From positions 1 to 64,000 of the forward strand of contig VGVV01000005.1 in the NCBI GenBank assembly GCA_016873895.1: DNA of 64,000 nucleotides. The letters run 5' to 3'. Positions 54,728 to 63,689 of this stretch are shown piece by piece. A model generated the notes under the pieces. The model saw nothing but the letters and a program-made list of their open reading frames with translations. It had not been told where the DNA came from and did no database searches. The DNA is from Ignavibacteria bacterium (GTDB lineage Bacteria > Bacteroidota > Ignavibacteria > Kapaibacteriales > Kapaibacteriaceae). Numbering within the stretch: the stretch's first letter is position 1; the number at the start of each line of letters is the position of its first letter. The position numbers and the translations under genes were made by a program.

Positions 54728-56137
54728 CTATTGGCGGAGAATCTTAAACACCGTGCGTCGGTTCAGCGCCCTGTTCGGCTCTGAATCGTTTGGAACGAGC
54801 GGCATAGAGAAGCCAAATCCACGAGTTTTGAGTCGGAAAGCCTGCACGCCCCTTTCAACAAGAGCTTGTTTCACAGATTCGGCACGACGCTGTGAGAGAT
54901 TCATGTTGTAGTCCACGCGGTTGTCGTCAGGACCACTGCGAGATGCATGCCCCTGGATCTCGAGAACAACGCGATCAAAGCGCAACAGTGCGTCAGCTAG
55001 CTCATCAAGTATGATGTACGACGATGTATCGATAATGCTCTCGTCGTAGGCAAAGAGGATGCGCTTCGAAAACTCATTTGTGTCTGCTAATGGATTGAGT
55101 GGTGTTTTATCATACATACCGCGCGCAACCATCGTGTCTCTGCCGGGCACATCAACGGTAAGGTGCACATTATGAATACCCTCGTAACGAGGGGGCGTGT
55201 AGGTCACCAGATAGTAGTTACGCAGGCCATTGTAAATGTCAAGAAAGATCGCGAGCAAGTCAGCCTTGGTGTAGGCTCTATAGTACTTTCCGCCTGTATA
55301 CAGGGCTAGATCATTGAGTGCTTGATCATTAGCGAAACCGAAGCCAACACAATAGATGGATATGTTGTGTCGAGTTGCATACTCGTAGAGATCGCTAAGC
55401 GACACGGTCGAGGTGTTCTCGTCTCCATCGGCAAAGACAACGCAGACCTTAGGCTGATCGAGGGGAACGTCTTTAAGTGTCTGCAGCGACTTTAGCACGC
55501 CGTCGTACGTAGAGGTGAAGAGTCCCTGCGAAGACTTCTTGTACGAAGCAAATGCACGCATCATAGCGATAGAATCACCGGTAAGAGGGAAAACCTCGGT
55601 AACAGTCTTGTGATAGCCAACGAGGGAAATGTTATCGCAATTGCGCTTCATCCCTATGAACATTTCTGTTCCCATGTCGAGCGTGGGTTTAGCCCCCTTC
55701 ATAGATCCAGAACAGTCGATAGCAAGTGCAATGTTCGCCGGAATGGAGTCTCGCTCGCCTATCTCTCGCACACGATACATACGCACAAGGGAGTCGCGCA
55801 CGCGTCTGCGTTCACCGAGCCGCTCGAACATGCGCGGGAAGTAGTCGGGTGCCGAAACGGATTTGTATGGCTCTGCCATGTGGGTAACGATGTACCCCGT
55901 TGTGTCGATCACACGCACAAACAAACGTATCGAATCCGGATAGGTGTAGTGCTCAAGTTTCCACACCTCTGTTCGCAATGCTGCAATGTTTACAGAGTCT
56001 ATGTGTTTCGTTGAGGTAGCTCGAAACGTGGAAACTCGTTCAGAATCGTCGCGTAGATCAAATGATTGATCGATGCGCCGCGTTGAGGAACACGACACAA
56101 CAACAAGTGACTGAAGCAGGAGGTACCAGGGCTTCAT
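54728..56137 (-). CDS. Von Willebrand A domain lipoprotein with OmpA peptidoglycan-binding domain
   Basis: 469 residues. Signal with lipobox (LLLQSLVVVSCSS, Cys about residue 16). A VWA domain around 140-320 has the MIDAS pattern LAIDCSGSMKG with DGDENTST and GFG. The C-terminal OmpA-like domain (about 390-469) contains ASRSGPDDNRVDYNMNLSQRRAESVKQAL and the Asp/Arg pair of peptidoglycan binding (NRALNRRTVF). It links the outer membrane, peptidoglycan and a surface adhesion-like module. Convergent with COG2509 (12 bp). Confidence 0.88.
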   Translation of the reverse strand: MKPWYLLLQSLVVVSCSSTRRIDQSFDLRDDSERVSTFRATSTKHIDSVNIAALRTEVWKLEHYTYPDSIRLFVRVIDTTGYIVTHMAEPYKSVSAPDYFPRMFERLGERRRVRDSLVRMYRVREIGERDSIPANIALAIDCSGSMKGAKPTLDMGTEMFIGMKRNCDNISLVGYHKTVTEVFPLTGDSIAMMRAFASYKKSSQGLFTSTYDGVLKSLQTLKDVPLDQPKVCVVFADGDENTSTVSLSDLYEYATRHNISIYCVGFGFANDQALNDLALYTGGKYYRAYTKADLLAIFLDIYNGLRNYYLVTYTPPRYEGIHNVHLTVDVPGRDTMVARGMYDKTPLNPLADTNEFSKRILFAYDESIIDTSSYIILDELADALLRFDRVVLEIQGHASRSGPDDNRVDYNMNLSQRRAESVKQALVERGVQAFRLKTRGFGFSMPLVPNDSEPNRALNRRTVFKILRQ

Positions 56138-56164
56138 GATACAGTGTTGCGCGAGAACAACGAA

Positions 56165-57109
56165 TTATTTATGCCCAAGACCAACGTTTACGTTGACGCC
56201 ATCACGTTGGAATTGTTGGAGGATCGTTTTGAGAATCGCGAGGGATGAATCGAGCTGAACCGACAAATTCTCGTCATAGATAACACGATTGAGTATTCCC
56301 TTGTTTGCCTTCACCTCTGCAATAACAGTATTGACTTCAATAACAAGGCTGTCTACTGAGATGAATGCCTTATCTGCCTTGGTAAGCGTTTTGTCGAACG
56401 TTGATAGCGTGCGATCCAAGTGGTCAATCAACCCAGAGATCTTTGGCTCGTTGCGGTCGAGAGTGCCCTTTAGTGTTGCTGAGATCTGGCGAAGATCGCG
56501 CACCATATAGGTGAGGTCGGATTTGTTCGTCTCCATCCACGAGCGAGCATCAGAAACAAGAAGTGCACCGTCGGAAGCTAAGGTCTTGATGTTGTTTACA
56601 AATGAACCATCACGAGCAAGATCTGCAAGTGCAGCACTGAGTGTGTCTAGTCGCTTAACCAGTGCCACTGCGTTGTCGCTTACATTACCGAGTGAGGTAA
56701 CCAGCGTGCCTATGTCTGCCGCTGCCGCTCCTGGAATCTCGTTGTTTGGATTAAATGCTACCGATTGACTTCCGGGCTTGATCTCTATCTTCTTCCCACC
56801 GGTGATCTCGAGTATCGAGACAACTGCCGTAGCATCACTGCGCAAATCAGAGATGTCGTCCATTTGGCCAACTACCACTACGCCGCCGTTGTTGGTAGCA
56901 ACGCTTACTACTTGTCCGCGCTTTACACCGCTCACAACAATAGGGCTGCCTGGCTCGAGTCCGCCCGATGTGGCAAGGCGAAAACGCACAGATTGCTGAC
57001 TTGATGTCCAACTAATGTCTTTGCCAAGCATGATGCCAATAAGCAGCACCAGGATGGCTCCAATACTAACGAGGCCAACTCTAATCTCGGTCTTACGTGA
57101 AACTTCCAA
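56165..57109 (-). CDS. MlaD/MCE-family protein
   Basis: About 314 residues of a phospholipid-transport MCE protein. N-terminal anchor (TEIRVGLVSIGAILVLLIGIMLG), then the MCE core FRLATSGGLEPGSPIVVSGVKRGQVV and a long helical tail with coiled-coil potential (DHLDRTLSTFDKTLTKADKAF). The frame opens at 57130 with a TTG overlapping the ssb stop, but TTG 57109 with GGAG 8 bases upstream gives LEVSRKTEIRVG, a normal MlaD start, and is preferred. Permease and ATPase partners are not in the window. Confidence 0.82.
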   Translation of the reverse strand: MEVSRKTEIRVGLVSIGAILVLLIGIMLGKDISWTSSQQSVRFRLATSGGLEPGSPIVVSGVKRGQVVSVATNNGGVVVVGQMDDISDLRSDATAVVSILEITGGKKIEIKPGSQSVAFNPNNEIPGAAAADIGTLVTSLGNVSDNAVALVKRLDTLSAALADLARDGSFVNNIKTLASDGALLVSDARSWMETNKSDLTYMVRDLRQISATLKGTLDRNEPKISGLIDHLDRTLSTFDKTLTKADKAFISVDSLVIEVNTVIAEVKANKGILNRVIYDENLSVQLDSSLAILKTILQQFQRDGVNVNVGLGHK

Positions 57110-57126
57110 GCGATCGACTCCAAATA

Positions 57127-57540
57127 TCAAAAGGGAATAACGTCTGTGCCAGAGGATGTATGTGACGATTGTTCAGCATCATTCGTGTTTGCTGGCTGAT
57201 CCTGCTTCTTAGCATCAAGAACCAACAAGCTATCAGCAACGATCTCGGTAACGTAACGCTTGTTACCGTCGCGATCGTCGAATGAGCGCGACTGAATTTT
57301 ACCCTCTACATAAAGCCTGCTGCCTCGCCGTACGAGCCGTTCTACAACATCGGCCAATCCTCTCCAGGCAATGATTGTGTGCCAATCTGTTTGCTCCTGG
57401 ATAGCACCATCCTTGTCTTTCCATGTTTCGGATGTAGCTAATCGAAGCTGAGCAACTTTTACACCACTCGGAGTAAAGTGTACTTCAGGGTCTTTACCCA
57501 CGTTGCCGATGAGCATGACTTTGTTAAGTGTACGAGACAT
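57127..57540 (-). CDS. ssb: Single-stranded DNA-binding protein
   Basis: OB-fold SSB, 137 residues: SRTLNKVMLIGNVGKDPEVHF, TDWHTIIAWRGLADVVERL and GSRLYVEGKIQSRSF are family standard; the C-terminal tip ends VIPF (usual DDDIPF), the protein-interaction tail. It shares its end with the start of the MlaD transcript. A perfect 12-bp palindrome lies just upstream (57565-57576) and may regulate it. Confidence 0.94.
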   Translation of the reverse strand: MSRTLNKVMLIGNVGKDPEVHFTPSGVKVAQLRLATSETWKDKDGAIQEQTDWHTIIAWRGLADVVERLVRRGSRLYVEGKIQSRSFDDRDGNKRYVTEIVADSLLVLDAKKQDQPANTNDAEQSSHTSSGTDVIPF

Positions 57541-57564
57541 AAATCACCTTATCACTAAACCATT

Positions 57565-57576
57565 GGACAATTGTCC
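57565..57576. promoter_or_regulatory. Perfect palindrome upstream of ssb
   Basis: GGACAATTGTCC, perfectly symmetrical, 25 bp before the ssb ATG and 119 bp before the divergent cyclase start. Length and symmetry suit a dimeric operator. The regulator is unknown; it is not the LexA or Fur consensus. Confidence 0.5.
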
Positions 57577-57694
57577 GGCTGCACGATTGGCTCGAATATA
57601 CCAAGCAATACACCGGCCTGTATGCCTATAAGCACTTTTTCCTACAAAACGTGACATCATTTGGAAAGGGGCTCATCAACGATGAAATTTGTGC

Positions 57695-58450
57695 ATGCCA
57701 TCTCCCCAACAGCAAATTGTGATTTCCGTTGGCACACGTCGATACGACCTTACAACGGCACAGGATATCTCCCTACATATCAATCATGAGCATGCACCAC
57801 ATGCCTTTGGTTTACCAGTGGCATCCTTCAATCCTTTCCGTATCGGCAGTTTTGTAGGCAGTGTGGAAGAAGGAGGCCCCGTCCGTTGCGATATAGTTTC
57901 CCTTGCGCCACACGGCAATGGTACGCATACCGAATGCGTTGGACACATCGCCGGCAAACGTCACATTGTAACAGAGTTGATGACCGATCTCATGGATGAA
58001 GCTATGCTCGTTAGCGTAGGTCTATCTTCACATGACGGTGATGCCGTAGTGTCTGCCAATGATCTTGATGCCGTATGGAAGGATCGATCCACCACAACAC
58101 TCATCATTCGAACTCTTCCGAACGATGACGTAAAACGCACCAAGCATTGGTCTGGTGGTAACCCTCCGTATATGCACATCGATGCAATGCGGCTCGTAGT
58201 AGAGCATGGTGTGCGCCACCTTATGGTTGATATGCCGTCGGTAGACAAAGAGGAAGATCAAGGAGCGCTCGTCGCACATCATCACTTCTGGCAATGGCCA
58301 CATGCACCACGGCTCGACTGTACCATCACTGAACTTGTTTATGTTCCAAACAACATAACTGATGGACGATACCTTGTACTGTTCAACGTTGCTCCATTCG
58401 ATGGCGATGCTGCACCGTCGAGACCGGTTCTCGTGAGGAATGGGTACTAG
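57695..58450 (+). CDS. Cyclase-family protein (arylformamidase-like)
   Basis: About 251 residues of the metal-dependent cyclase fold used by KynB and isatin hydrolase. The metal-binding HGNGTHTECVGHI (H-x-GTH-x-x) and LIIRTLPND.., plus VEHGVRHLMVDMPSVD and HHHFWQWPH are family blocks. Substrate unknown; no kynurenine gene nearby. ATG 57695 is taken over the TTG at 57689, but no clear ribosome site supports either. Its TAG stop is the start of the repeat element. Confidence 0.8.
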   Translation: MPSPQQQIVISVGTRRYDLTTAQDISLHINHEHAPHAFGLPVASFNPFRIGSFVGSVEEGGPVRCDIVSLAPHGNGTHTECVGHIAGKRHIVTELMTDLMDEAMLVSVGLSSHDGDAVVSANDLDAVWKDRSTTTLIIRTLPNDDVKRTKHWSGGNPPYMHIDAMRLVVEHGVRHLMVDMPSVDKEEDQGALVAHHHFWQWPHAPRLDCTITELVYVPNNITDGRYLVLFNVAPFDGDAAPSRPVLVRNGY

Positions 58451-58552
58451 GTACTAGGTACTAGGTACGGGGTACGGAATACTGGCAGATCGTTATGCAA
58501 TTCACTACTGGTTTCCCGTTTTCACGGGAAAGATGAAAGGTACCTAGTACCT
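58443..58552. repeat. Heptamer/hairpin repeat element (best copy)
   Basis: Five 7-bp units: GGTACTA x3 then GGTACGG x2 (58443-58477). A perfect hairpin TTTCCCGT-TTTC-ACGGGAAA sits at 58512-58531. A right arm GGTACCTAGTACCT (58539-58552) is inverted to the left array. The element starts inside the cyclase stop codon and ends 2 bp before the convergent regulator's stop, so it fills the whole gap. Same plan as 44477-44553. Confidence 0.85.
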
Positions 58553-58553
58553 C

Positions 58554-59795
58554 TCACTGCAACCCATACTCATCGATTTTTCTGTAGAGCGTGCGCTCGC
58601 TGATGCCGAGTATCTTGGCTGATTCGCGTCGGTTGCCTTGCGTGCGGCGGAGTGCAGTTTCAATCGCCTTCTTTTCTATTGCAGCTAGGTTGAGCTCGTT
58701 GTCTGCTGCGTTTGGTAGGGCCGTAGTGATTGGATGCAAGGGGCGTATGGCAACAACATCATGTGGTGTTGGAGTAGATGGAGCAGACATTGGATGGGTT
58801 GGCATGGGCGCTTCGCTATGCATATCAACGGACATGCTGAGCAGGTGGCGCAATACCGATTTTACTTCTGAAACATCGGTTGACAGTTGAAGGAGGGCGC
58901 GATAGAGCATCTGAATGTCGAGATCTGATTGTGGACTGTGCGCACCCGCAATGCGTACCAAAGCATTGCCAGTGGGTTGATCCTGTTGATCGCTGTGCGA
59001 TGTTGGCAGATAACGCAGCAGCATATCTGTGGTAATACGAGCCCCTTGCTCGAGAGTTACCATAGTCTCGATGATATTGCGAAGCTCGCGTACATTTCCA
59101 GGCCATGCCTGCTGCTCGAGTAATGCTAGTGCATCTCGATCAATTCCCTTGTAGTCGTGTATGTTTTTGTCGGCAACGCGCTGTGCAAAATGCTCAATAA
59201 GTGGCTCGATGTCTTCTGGATGCTGACGTAAAGGGGGCAGATGAATGTTAACGCTATTGAGGCGGAAGAATAAGTCTTGTCGAAAGCGCCCTTGGCGAAC
59301 CTCATATGCTAAATCGCGATTTGTAGCGGCCACCACGCGGACGTCTACCTTGAGCACATCAGAAGAGCCAAGGCGAGAATACTCGCCGCTCTCAAGAATA
59401 CGGAGAAGCTTAACCTGTGTTCCGATTGGCATCTCGCCAATCTCATCCAAAAAGATCGTGCCACGATGTGCTGTTTCAAAGAAACCCTTGCGCTGCTCTA
59501 CCGAACCTGTAAATGCCCCTTTCTCAGCTCCGAACAATTCACTCTCGAGAAGGGTCTCAGGAATAGCGCCGCAGTTGACGCTTACAAATGGATCCTTCTT
59601 TCTTGTGCTAAGATCGTGCACAGCATGGGCAAAGACTTCTTTGCCGGTTCCTGTTTCGCCTGTAACTAAGACGGTGAGGTCTGTTGGCGCAACCTGCAGA
59701 AGTCGCGACATTGCCTGCACCATCGCTGGAGACTCGCCGATAAGACCGAATCGTACGGCGAGCTGACGGAGTAGTTGGCGTGAAGCTTGCATCAT
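58554..59795 (-). CDS. Sigma-54-dependent transcriptional activator without sensory domain
   Basis: About 413 residues: a short N-terminus, the AAA+ domain (Walker A GETGTGKEVFAHAVH, the sigma-54 loop GAFTGSVEQRKG, Walker B IFLDEIGEMP, RFRQDLFFRLNSVNIHLPPLR, WPGNVRELRN), then a linker and a C-terminal Fis helix-turn-helix (RTQGNRRESAKILGISERTLYRKIDEYGL). The usual response-regulator or GAF input is missing, so activity may depend on level or partner. The GAFTGA loop is GAFTGS, a known variant. ATG 59795 begins 4 bp after the HIT-rhodanese stop; the frame above it overlaps that gene. Confidence 0.88.
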   Translation of the reverse strand: MMQASRQLLRQLAVRFGLIGESPAMVQAMSRLLQVAPTDLTVLVTGETGTGKEVFAHAVHDLSTRKKDPFVSVNCGAIPETLLESELFGAEKGAFTGSVEQRKGFFETAHRGTIFLDEIGEMPIGTQVKLLRILESGEYSRLGSSDVLKVDVRVVAATNRDLAYEVRQGRFRQDLFFRLNSVNIHLPPLRQHPEDIEPLIEHFAQRVADKNIHDYKGIDRDALALLEQQAWPGNVRELRNIIETMVTLEQGARITTDMLLRYLPTSHSDQQDQPTGNALVRIAGAHSPQSDLDIQMLYRALLQLSTDVSEVKSVLRHLLSMSVDMHSEAPMPTHPMSAPSTPTPHDVVAIRPLHPITTALPNAADNELNLAAIEKKAIETALRRTQGNRRESAKILGISERTLYRKIDEYGLQ

Positions 59796-59799
59796 AGGT

Positions 59800-60864
59800 T
59801 TACTTGCGCTTAGAAGTCCACTCGGCCCACCCGCCGGTATAAATGAAAATGGGGCCGTAGCCAAACTGCTTTAGCACATCGGCCACGTGATGCGACAGTT
59901 CGCATTCACCGCCGTCGCAGTATATCAACACCACGCGATCGCGCGGAACATTGCTGAGTAGGTCGGGAATGCGTGACTGAACCTCGCCTCCAAAATAATT
60001 GGCTGCGCCATTGATGTGCCCCTGAGCAAACTTTTCAGCGCTACGAGCATCGATAAGGTAGTGTTTACTGCCCTCGAGCAGGCGAACAAACATGTCGTAG
60101 CTGATTTCTCGAACAACCCCTGGCTCGGGTGTAAATGCTGGCGCTGCAGCAGCAGGTTGGGTTGAAGTTGCATTCTGAGCAGCAGTCGTTGATTGTGCAG
60201 TTGTTGCAGTAGCTGTGTTTACCGCCAGAGTAGTAGTCTTTCTAGCAGTATCTGTTGTGGGCTGTACTTGCGGTTGCTGAGCCTGCTGCTGCGTCTGTGT
60301 TGTTGGACTCGCAGTATTCTGAACATACTTGTTGATGTCGTTTTGTGTTGCAAGCTGTCGTTCAAACTCTGGCTTGATCCATGCAATAGCTTTTGGGTTC
60401 ATCGCGTTGAAGCCAATAGCCAGACCAATGGCAACAAGCACAAAAACGGCTACATCGAATACAGCCGTGCTTGTTATGCTGCGGGATGGTGTTGTCGTAG
60501 CATGTGTGACGGACGATGAATTCATTCGGCCGAGAGGCTCGCCCCCTAGCAGATGTGTATGCAAATGGAATACCGTTTGCCCGCCATAATCGTTACAGTT
60601 CGTAACAAGGCGATACCCTTGTTCTGCGATCCCAAACTTTCGGGCCATGTTGGCAGCAATGCAATGAATCTTCCCGACCAGCTGCACGTCCTCTTCTGCT
60701 ATATCGTTGATTGTTGGGATAACCCTCTTGGGGATAATCAGCAGATGGACAGGTGCAGAAGGAGCAATGTCGCGTATAACGATGATTTCTTCGTCTTCAT
60801 ACTCAATAGCAGCGGGAATTTCCCGCGTAATGATTCGTTGAAAGATCGTCTGTTGCATATCCAT
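59800..60864 (-). CDS. HIT hydrolase - transmembrane - rhodanese fusion
   Basis: One frame of 354 codons. Residues 1-112: HIT-family nucleotide hydrolase (IFQRIITREIPAAI.., DIAPSAPVHLLIIPK, catalytic FHLHTHLLGG with H100/H102/H104), complete to the usual GEPLGR end. Residues 134-154: one transmembrane helix. Residues 165-245: Gln/Thr/Ala-rich linker. Residues 250-350: rhodanese domain with YLIDARSAEKFAQGHINGA and active-site loop YCDGGECELSHH (Cys316). With the HIT domain inside, the rhodanese would be periplasmic. An internal ATG (codon 114, 60525) could start a separate membrane rhodanese. Spacing to dnaJ-like and regulator genes is 4-6 bp. Confidence 0.85.
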   Translation of the reverse strand: MDMQQTIFQRIITREIPAAIEYEDEEIIVIRDIAPSAPVHLLIIPKRVIPTINDIAEEDVQLVGKIHCIAANMARKFGIAEQGYRLVTNCNDYGGQTVFHLHTHLLGGEPLGRMNSSSVTHATTTPSRSITSTAVFDVAVFVLVAIGLAIGFNAMNPKAIAWIKPEFERQLATQNDINKYVQNTASPTTQTQQQAQQPQVQPTTDTARKTTTLAVNTATATTAQSTTAAQNATSTQPAAAAPAFTPEPGVVREISYDMFVRLLEGSKHYLIDARSAEKFAQGHINGAANYFGGEVQSRIPDLLSNVPRDRVVLIYCDGGECELSHHVADVLKQFGYGPIFIYTGGWAEWTSKRK

Positions 60865-60870
60865 GTCTCT

Positions 60871-61299
60871 TTACCGAAAATCATAATGGTCTCGTAGTAC
60901 CATATACGCTGCGTTGATTTCATGCGCACGGGTATGCGCATGCTGTTGCTCGTTGGCACTAGCTGATGCAAATCTATCAGGATGCCACGTAGCAATTAAA
61001 CCTCGGTATGCCCTTTTTATCTCTTCCGGCTCAGAGCCCAGTGCCACATTGAGGCATCGATGGGCATCGATCACGTCCGGTGGCAGGCTAACGGTAGAGT
61101 CTTGATGCCGTTGAGAATGTCTGTTGTTTTGGGTGTGTGAGTTTGGGTTCTCGGTATAGTCTCGATGAAGTTCGTCTATGATGCGCCGTAACTCCTCGTC
61201 TTCTGAATTGATCATGCGCTCCGCATCCGCTATATCGGCTCCAGAAGTAGCGATGTGTGAGCGCGCAAAGTCGCGTAGTCGATTAAAAAGTTGTCCCAT
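60871..61299 (-). CDS. J-domain (DnaJ-like) protein
   Basis: 142 residues with a C-terminal J domain: DAHRCLNVALGSEPEEIKRAYRGLIATWHPDRFA contains the HPD needed to stimulate Hsp70 ATPase (shown in parts: RGLIATWHPDRFA). The N-terminal ~70 residues are helical and charged, with no Zn-finger or C-terminal DnaJ domains, as in DjlA-type co-chaperones. Ends 6 bp before the HIT fusion and starts 6 bp after the patatin gene. Confidence 0.85.
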   Translation of the reverse strand: MGQLFNRLRDFARSHIATSGADIADAERMINSEDEELRRIIDELHRDYTENPNSHTQNNRHSQRHQDSTVSLPPDVIDAHRCLNVALGSEPEEIKRAYRGLIATWHPDRFASASANEQQHAHTRAHEINAAYMVLRDHYDFR

Positions 61300-61305
61300 A
61301 GACGT

Positions 61306-63687
61306 TTATAGACGTACACCGATCGAAAAGTATGCAAGGGGCTGTCCAAGCAGCACCTTATTCGGACGTTCCTGGAAGGCAAATGCTCTGCCTGCCGAGA
61401 GCCGTGCCGGACCTATGGGCGTGTCTATTCCTAAGGTAAGGCCAAGACCATGATTCATGTCAGATATCTTGATGTACTCTGGAACCTCCCAGACTGCTCC
61501 GATGTCATATCGTACAGAAAGGTATGTGTCAAAGAAGATTGAGAAGGGCAACTTTCTTCGAAACTCAAGGTTGCCAACTGCAATCTGGCGTCCACGCTGC
61601 TGGTCTTCGCGCATCCCGAAAAACATGTCTTGTCCGCCAATGGAAAACAACTCCGGCGATGGTAGTGTTTTATCTGCAGCGCCGATGGTGACTGAAGGCG
61701 TAATCGTAAACCACTGCACGTCGAATACAGAGCTCACACTTGCTGCAAGTTTCGTGAAGGTAATTCCATTGGAGAGCGATAGCACAGAAGATTCAGCCGA
61801 TAGATCGATCGTACGCCCTTTGGTAGGGAAGGCTATGTTATTGCGGTCGTCCCAGCGTGCAAGACCACGAATGGTGGCAAGGGGCTTGAATATTGGCCTG
61901 AGAGAATCGTTAAGGTCGCGGTAGCGTTGGTTCTCATATCTAAGCTCTGCCAAGACAACACCGTTGCGCTCTAACTGACGTCCAGCACTGAGTCGCGCTC
62001 CATAACGGTCTTCCGAGAATTCATCTAGCCGTGTGGTGCCGGGCCTTCCTACACGGTTGTTGTATGTCCAAACATTACGAAAGCTGGAATATCCGCGTAT
62101 CGAGGCCGTCCATAATGTTCCCGAGATGCGCGGTACGTCGAAGCCCACCGATACAGAGCCAATGCGCTGACTTAGTACTCCACGCGCAGCCAAGCGAAGT
62201 CCTGGTAGAATAAGATTGTCGTGTGCCGCCTCTAAACTTCCTTGCGTGTAGCGCTCATTATCAACACGAGCGCCGATGCGCAGTGTCTGATTTCCATTGC
62301 CTATCGCAGTAATATCAAGCGTGTTGCCGCCACGTCTACCGGCAGAGACCATCATATCAGATTCTGCAAGAGCATCTGTAGCATGCAGGTTGTGCCATGC
62401 TCGCGCGACAAGCTTGAGAGGAACATTCGATGAGTCAGGCAGAGCAGCTTCACGCACAAGCGTTGCTGGTGAAGAACCACCCTGGATCCGAAACGTTCTG
62501 TCGGCTAGGAGCCCCTTATCGATTAACCAATAACTGGATTTCGATACTGTATCGGCCGACATAAGACGCACGTAGCCGAATTCAAAACCTGCCTCGTGAA
62601 CGATACGGGAGAGTGTACGCTGCATATCACGAATCGTAAACTCATTTTGCCGTTGAGCTGCCTGCATGTGAACCAACCGAGCAAAGGCGGTGTCGTTGTC
62701 TGCCGATCGAACTATTGCGGTGCTCGTTGGGTACCTGTGCGCGCGACGTTGTTGCGTGAGCAGACGAATCTGGGGCAGCGCGCGCATGGCAGCGTCTTCT
62801 CCGAACTGTATCAGCGAATCGATGTCGGCAAAGGCAAACGTACTCCAGTTCTTCACATCCGGCTCTATCACGATGTCTGCCATGGCAAGACGAGCTGAAT
62901 CCTGCATCATCATCGCAGCAGATAAGGATTGATCTGCAACAGCCCATGGCGATCCCAGTTGCTCGATTGGAGAAAGTTTGCTGATTGAGTTTACAAGTAC
63001 AATACGAGTGTCTTGCTTGATACGAGCGTGCTCTATGGGAATGTTTGCAACCAGGCCGCCATCGACAAGAACTGTTGAGTCATTCCATCGCACGGGCGAG
63101 TATCGAAGTGGAAAGGTTGCACTCGCCCGCAGCGCAGTTGCAAGGTTGCCTTGGCGCAGCACGGCCGCACGACCGTTTGTAAGGTTGGTTGCTACGATAC
63201 GAAGTTGCGGATGGAGCTCGTCGAATTCTGTTCGTGTGTTAAGTGGACTTTCCCAGAGGATGCGTTGCAGCATGTATGCAAAGCGCGTGTTGCCGCCGAT
63301 AGCTGTAGGGGGAACAAACTCGAAGTTGTTGAAACGCAGTGTAAGAATGCTGCCATCAGCTGCATTCTTCTGAGAGAGATATTGGTACTCCCGTTGTGAT
63401 GATTCTCGAATCGAAGCTAAGTCATCCCAATCAACGTTGCGAAAGATCGAGTCGATCTCCTGTGCACTATATCCGGAGCAGTACAATCCACCAACGATCC
63501 CACCAAACGACGAGCCGACGATGACGTCCGGAACGATACCCTCGCGGTCGAGCACCTTTAACACACCTACTTGAGCGATACATCGAGCCCCGCCACCAGT
63601 AAGTACGAGCGCCAGATCTTGTGCACTCACGTATTGATGAATGCCAAGACAGATCAGAAGTGTCGGTATCGTACTAAGATGTTTCAG
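61306..63687 (-). CDS. Patatin-like phospholipase with BamA/Omp85-type C-terminal barrel
   Basis: Outer-membrane protein related to PlpD-type lipases, about 793 residues. The patatin lipase has oxyanion GGGARC, nucleophile VGSSFGG, and catalytic Asp in VDGGLVANIP. The C-terminal ~350 residues are a 16-strand barrel (GLTLGIDTPIGPARLSAG, ending YFSIGVRL). Canonical starts fail: the only in-frame ATG/GTG/TTG is GTG 63630, which removes the signal peptide. Extending the frame to 63687 gives a good signal (HLSTIPTLLICLGIHQYVSA then QDLALVL), and the only plausible initiator there is CTG at 63685-63687. So a rare start or a base-call error is implied. Operon with dnaJ-like and SDR genes. Confidence 0.82.
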   Translation of the reverse strand: MKHLSTIPTLLICLGIHQYVSAQDLALVLTGGGARCIAQVGVLKVLDREGIVPDVIVGSSFGGIVGGLYCSGYSAQEIDSIFRNVDWDDLASIRESSQREYQYLSQKNAADGSILTLRFNNFEFVPPTAIGGNTRFAYMLQRILWESPLNTRTEFDELHPQLRIVATNLTNGRAAVLRQGNLATALRASATFPLRYSPVRWNDSTVLVDGGLVANIPIEHARIKQDTRIVLVNSISKLSPIEQLGSPWAVADQSLSAAMMMQDSARLAMADIVIEPDVKNWSTFAFADIDSLIQFGEDAAMRALPQIRLLTQQRRAHRYPTSTAIVRSADNDTAFARLVHMQAAQRQNEFTIRDMQRTLSRIVHEAGFEFGYVRLMSADTVSKSSYWLIDKGLLADRTFRIQGGSSPATLVREAALPDSSNVPLKLVARAWHNLHATDALAESDMMVSAGRRGGNTLDITAIGNGNQTLRIGARVDNERYTQGSLEAAHDNLILPGLRLAARGVLSQRIGSVSVGFDVPRISGTLWTASIRGYSSFRNVWTYNNRVGRPGTTRLDEFSEDRYGARLSAGRQLERNGVVLAELRYENQRYRDLNDSLRPIFKPLATIRGLARWDDRNNIAFPTKGRTIDLSAESSVLSLSNGITFTKLAASVSSVFDVQWFTITPSVTIGAADKTLPSPELFSIGGQDMFFGMREDQQRGRQIAVGNLEFRRKLPFSIFFDTYLSVRYDIGAVWEVPEYIKISDMNHGLGLTLGIDTPIGPARLSAGRAFAFQERPNKVLLGQPLAYFSIGVRL

Positions 63688-63689
63688 TA

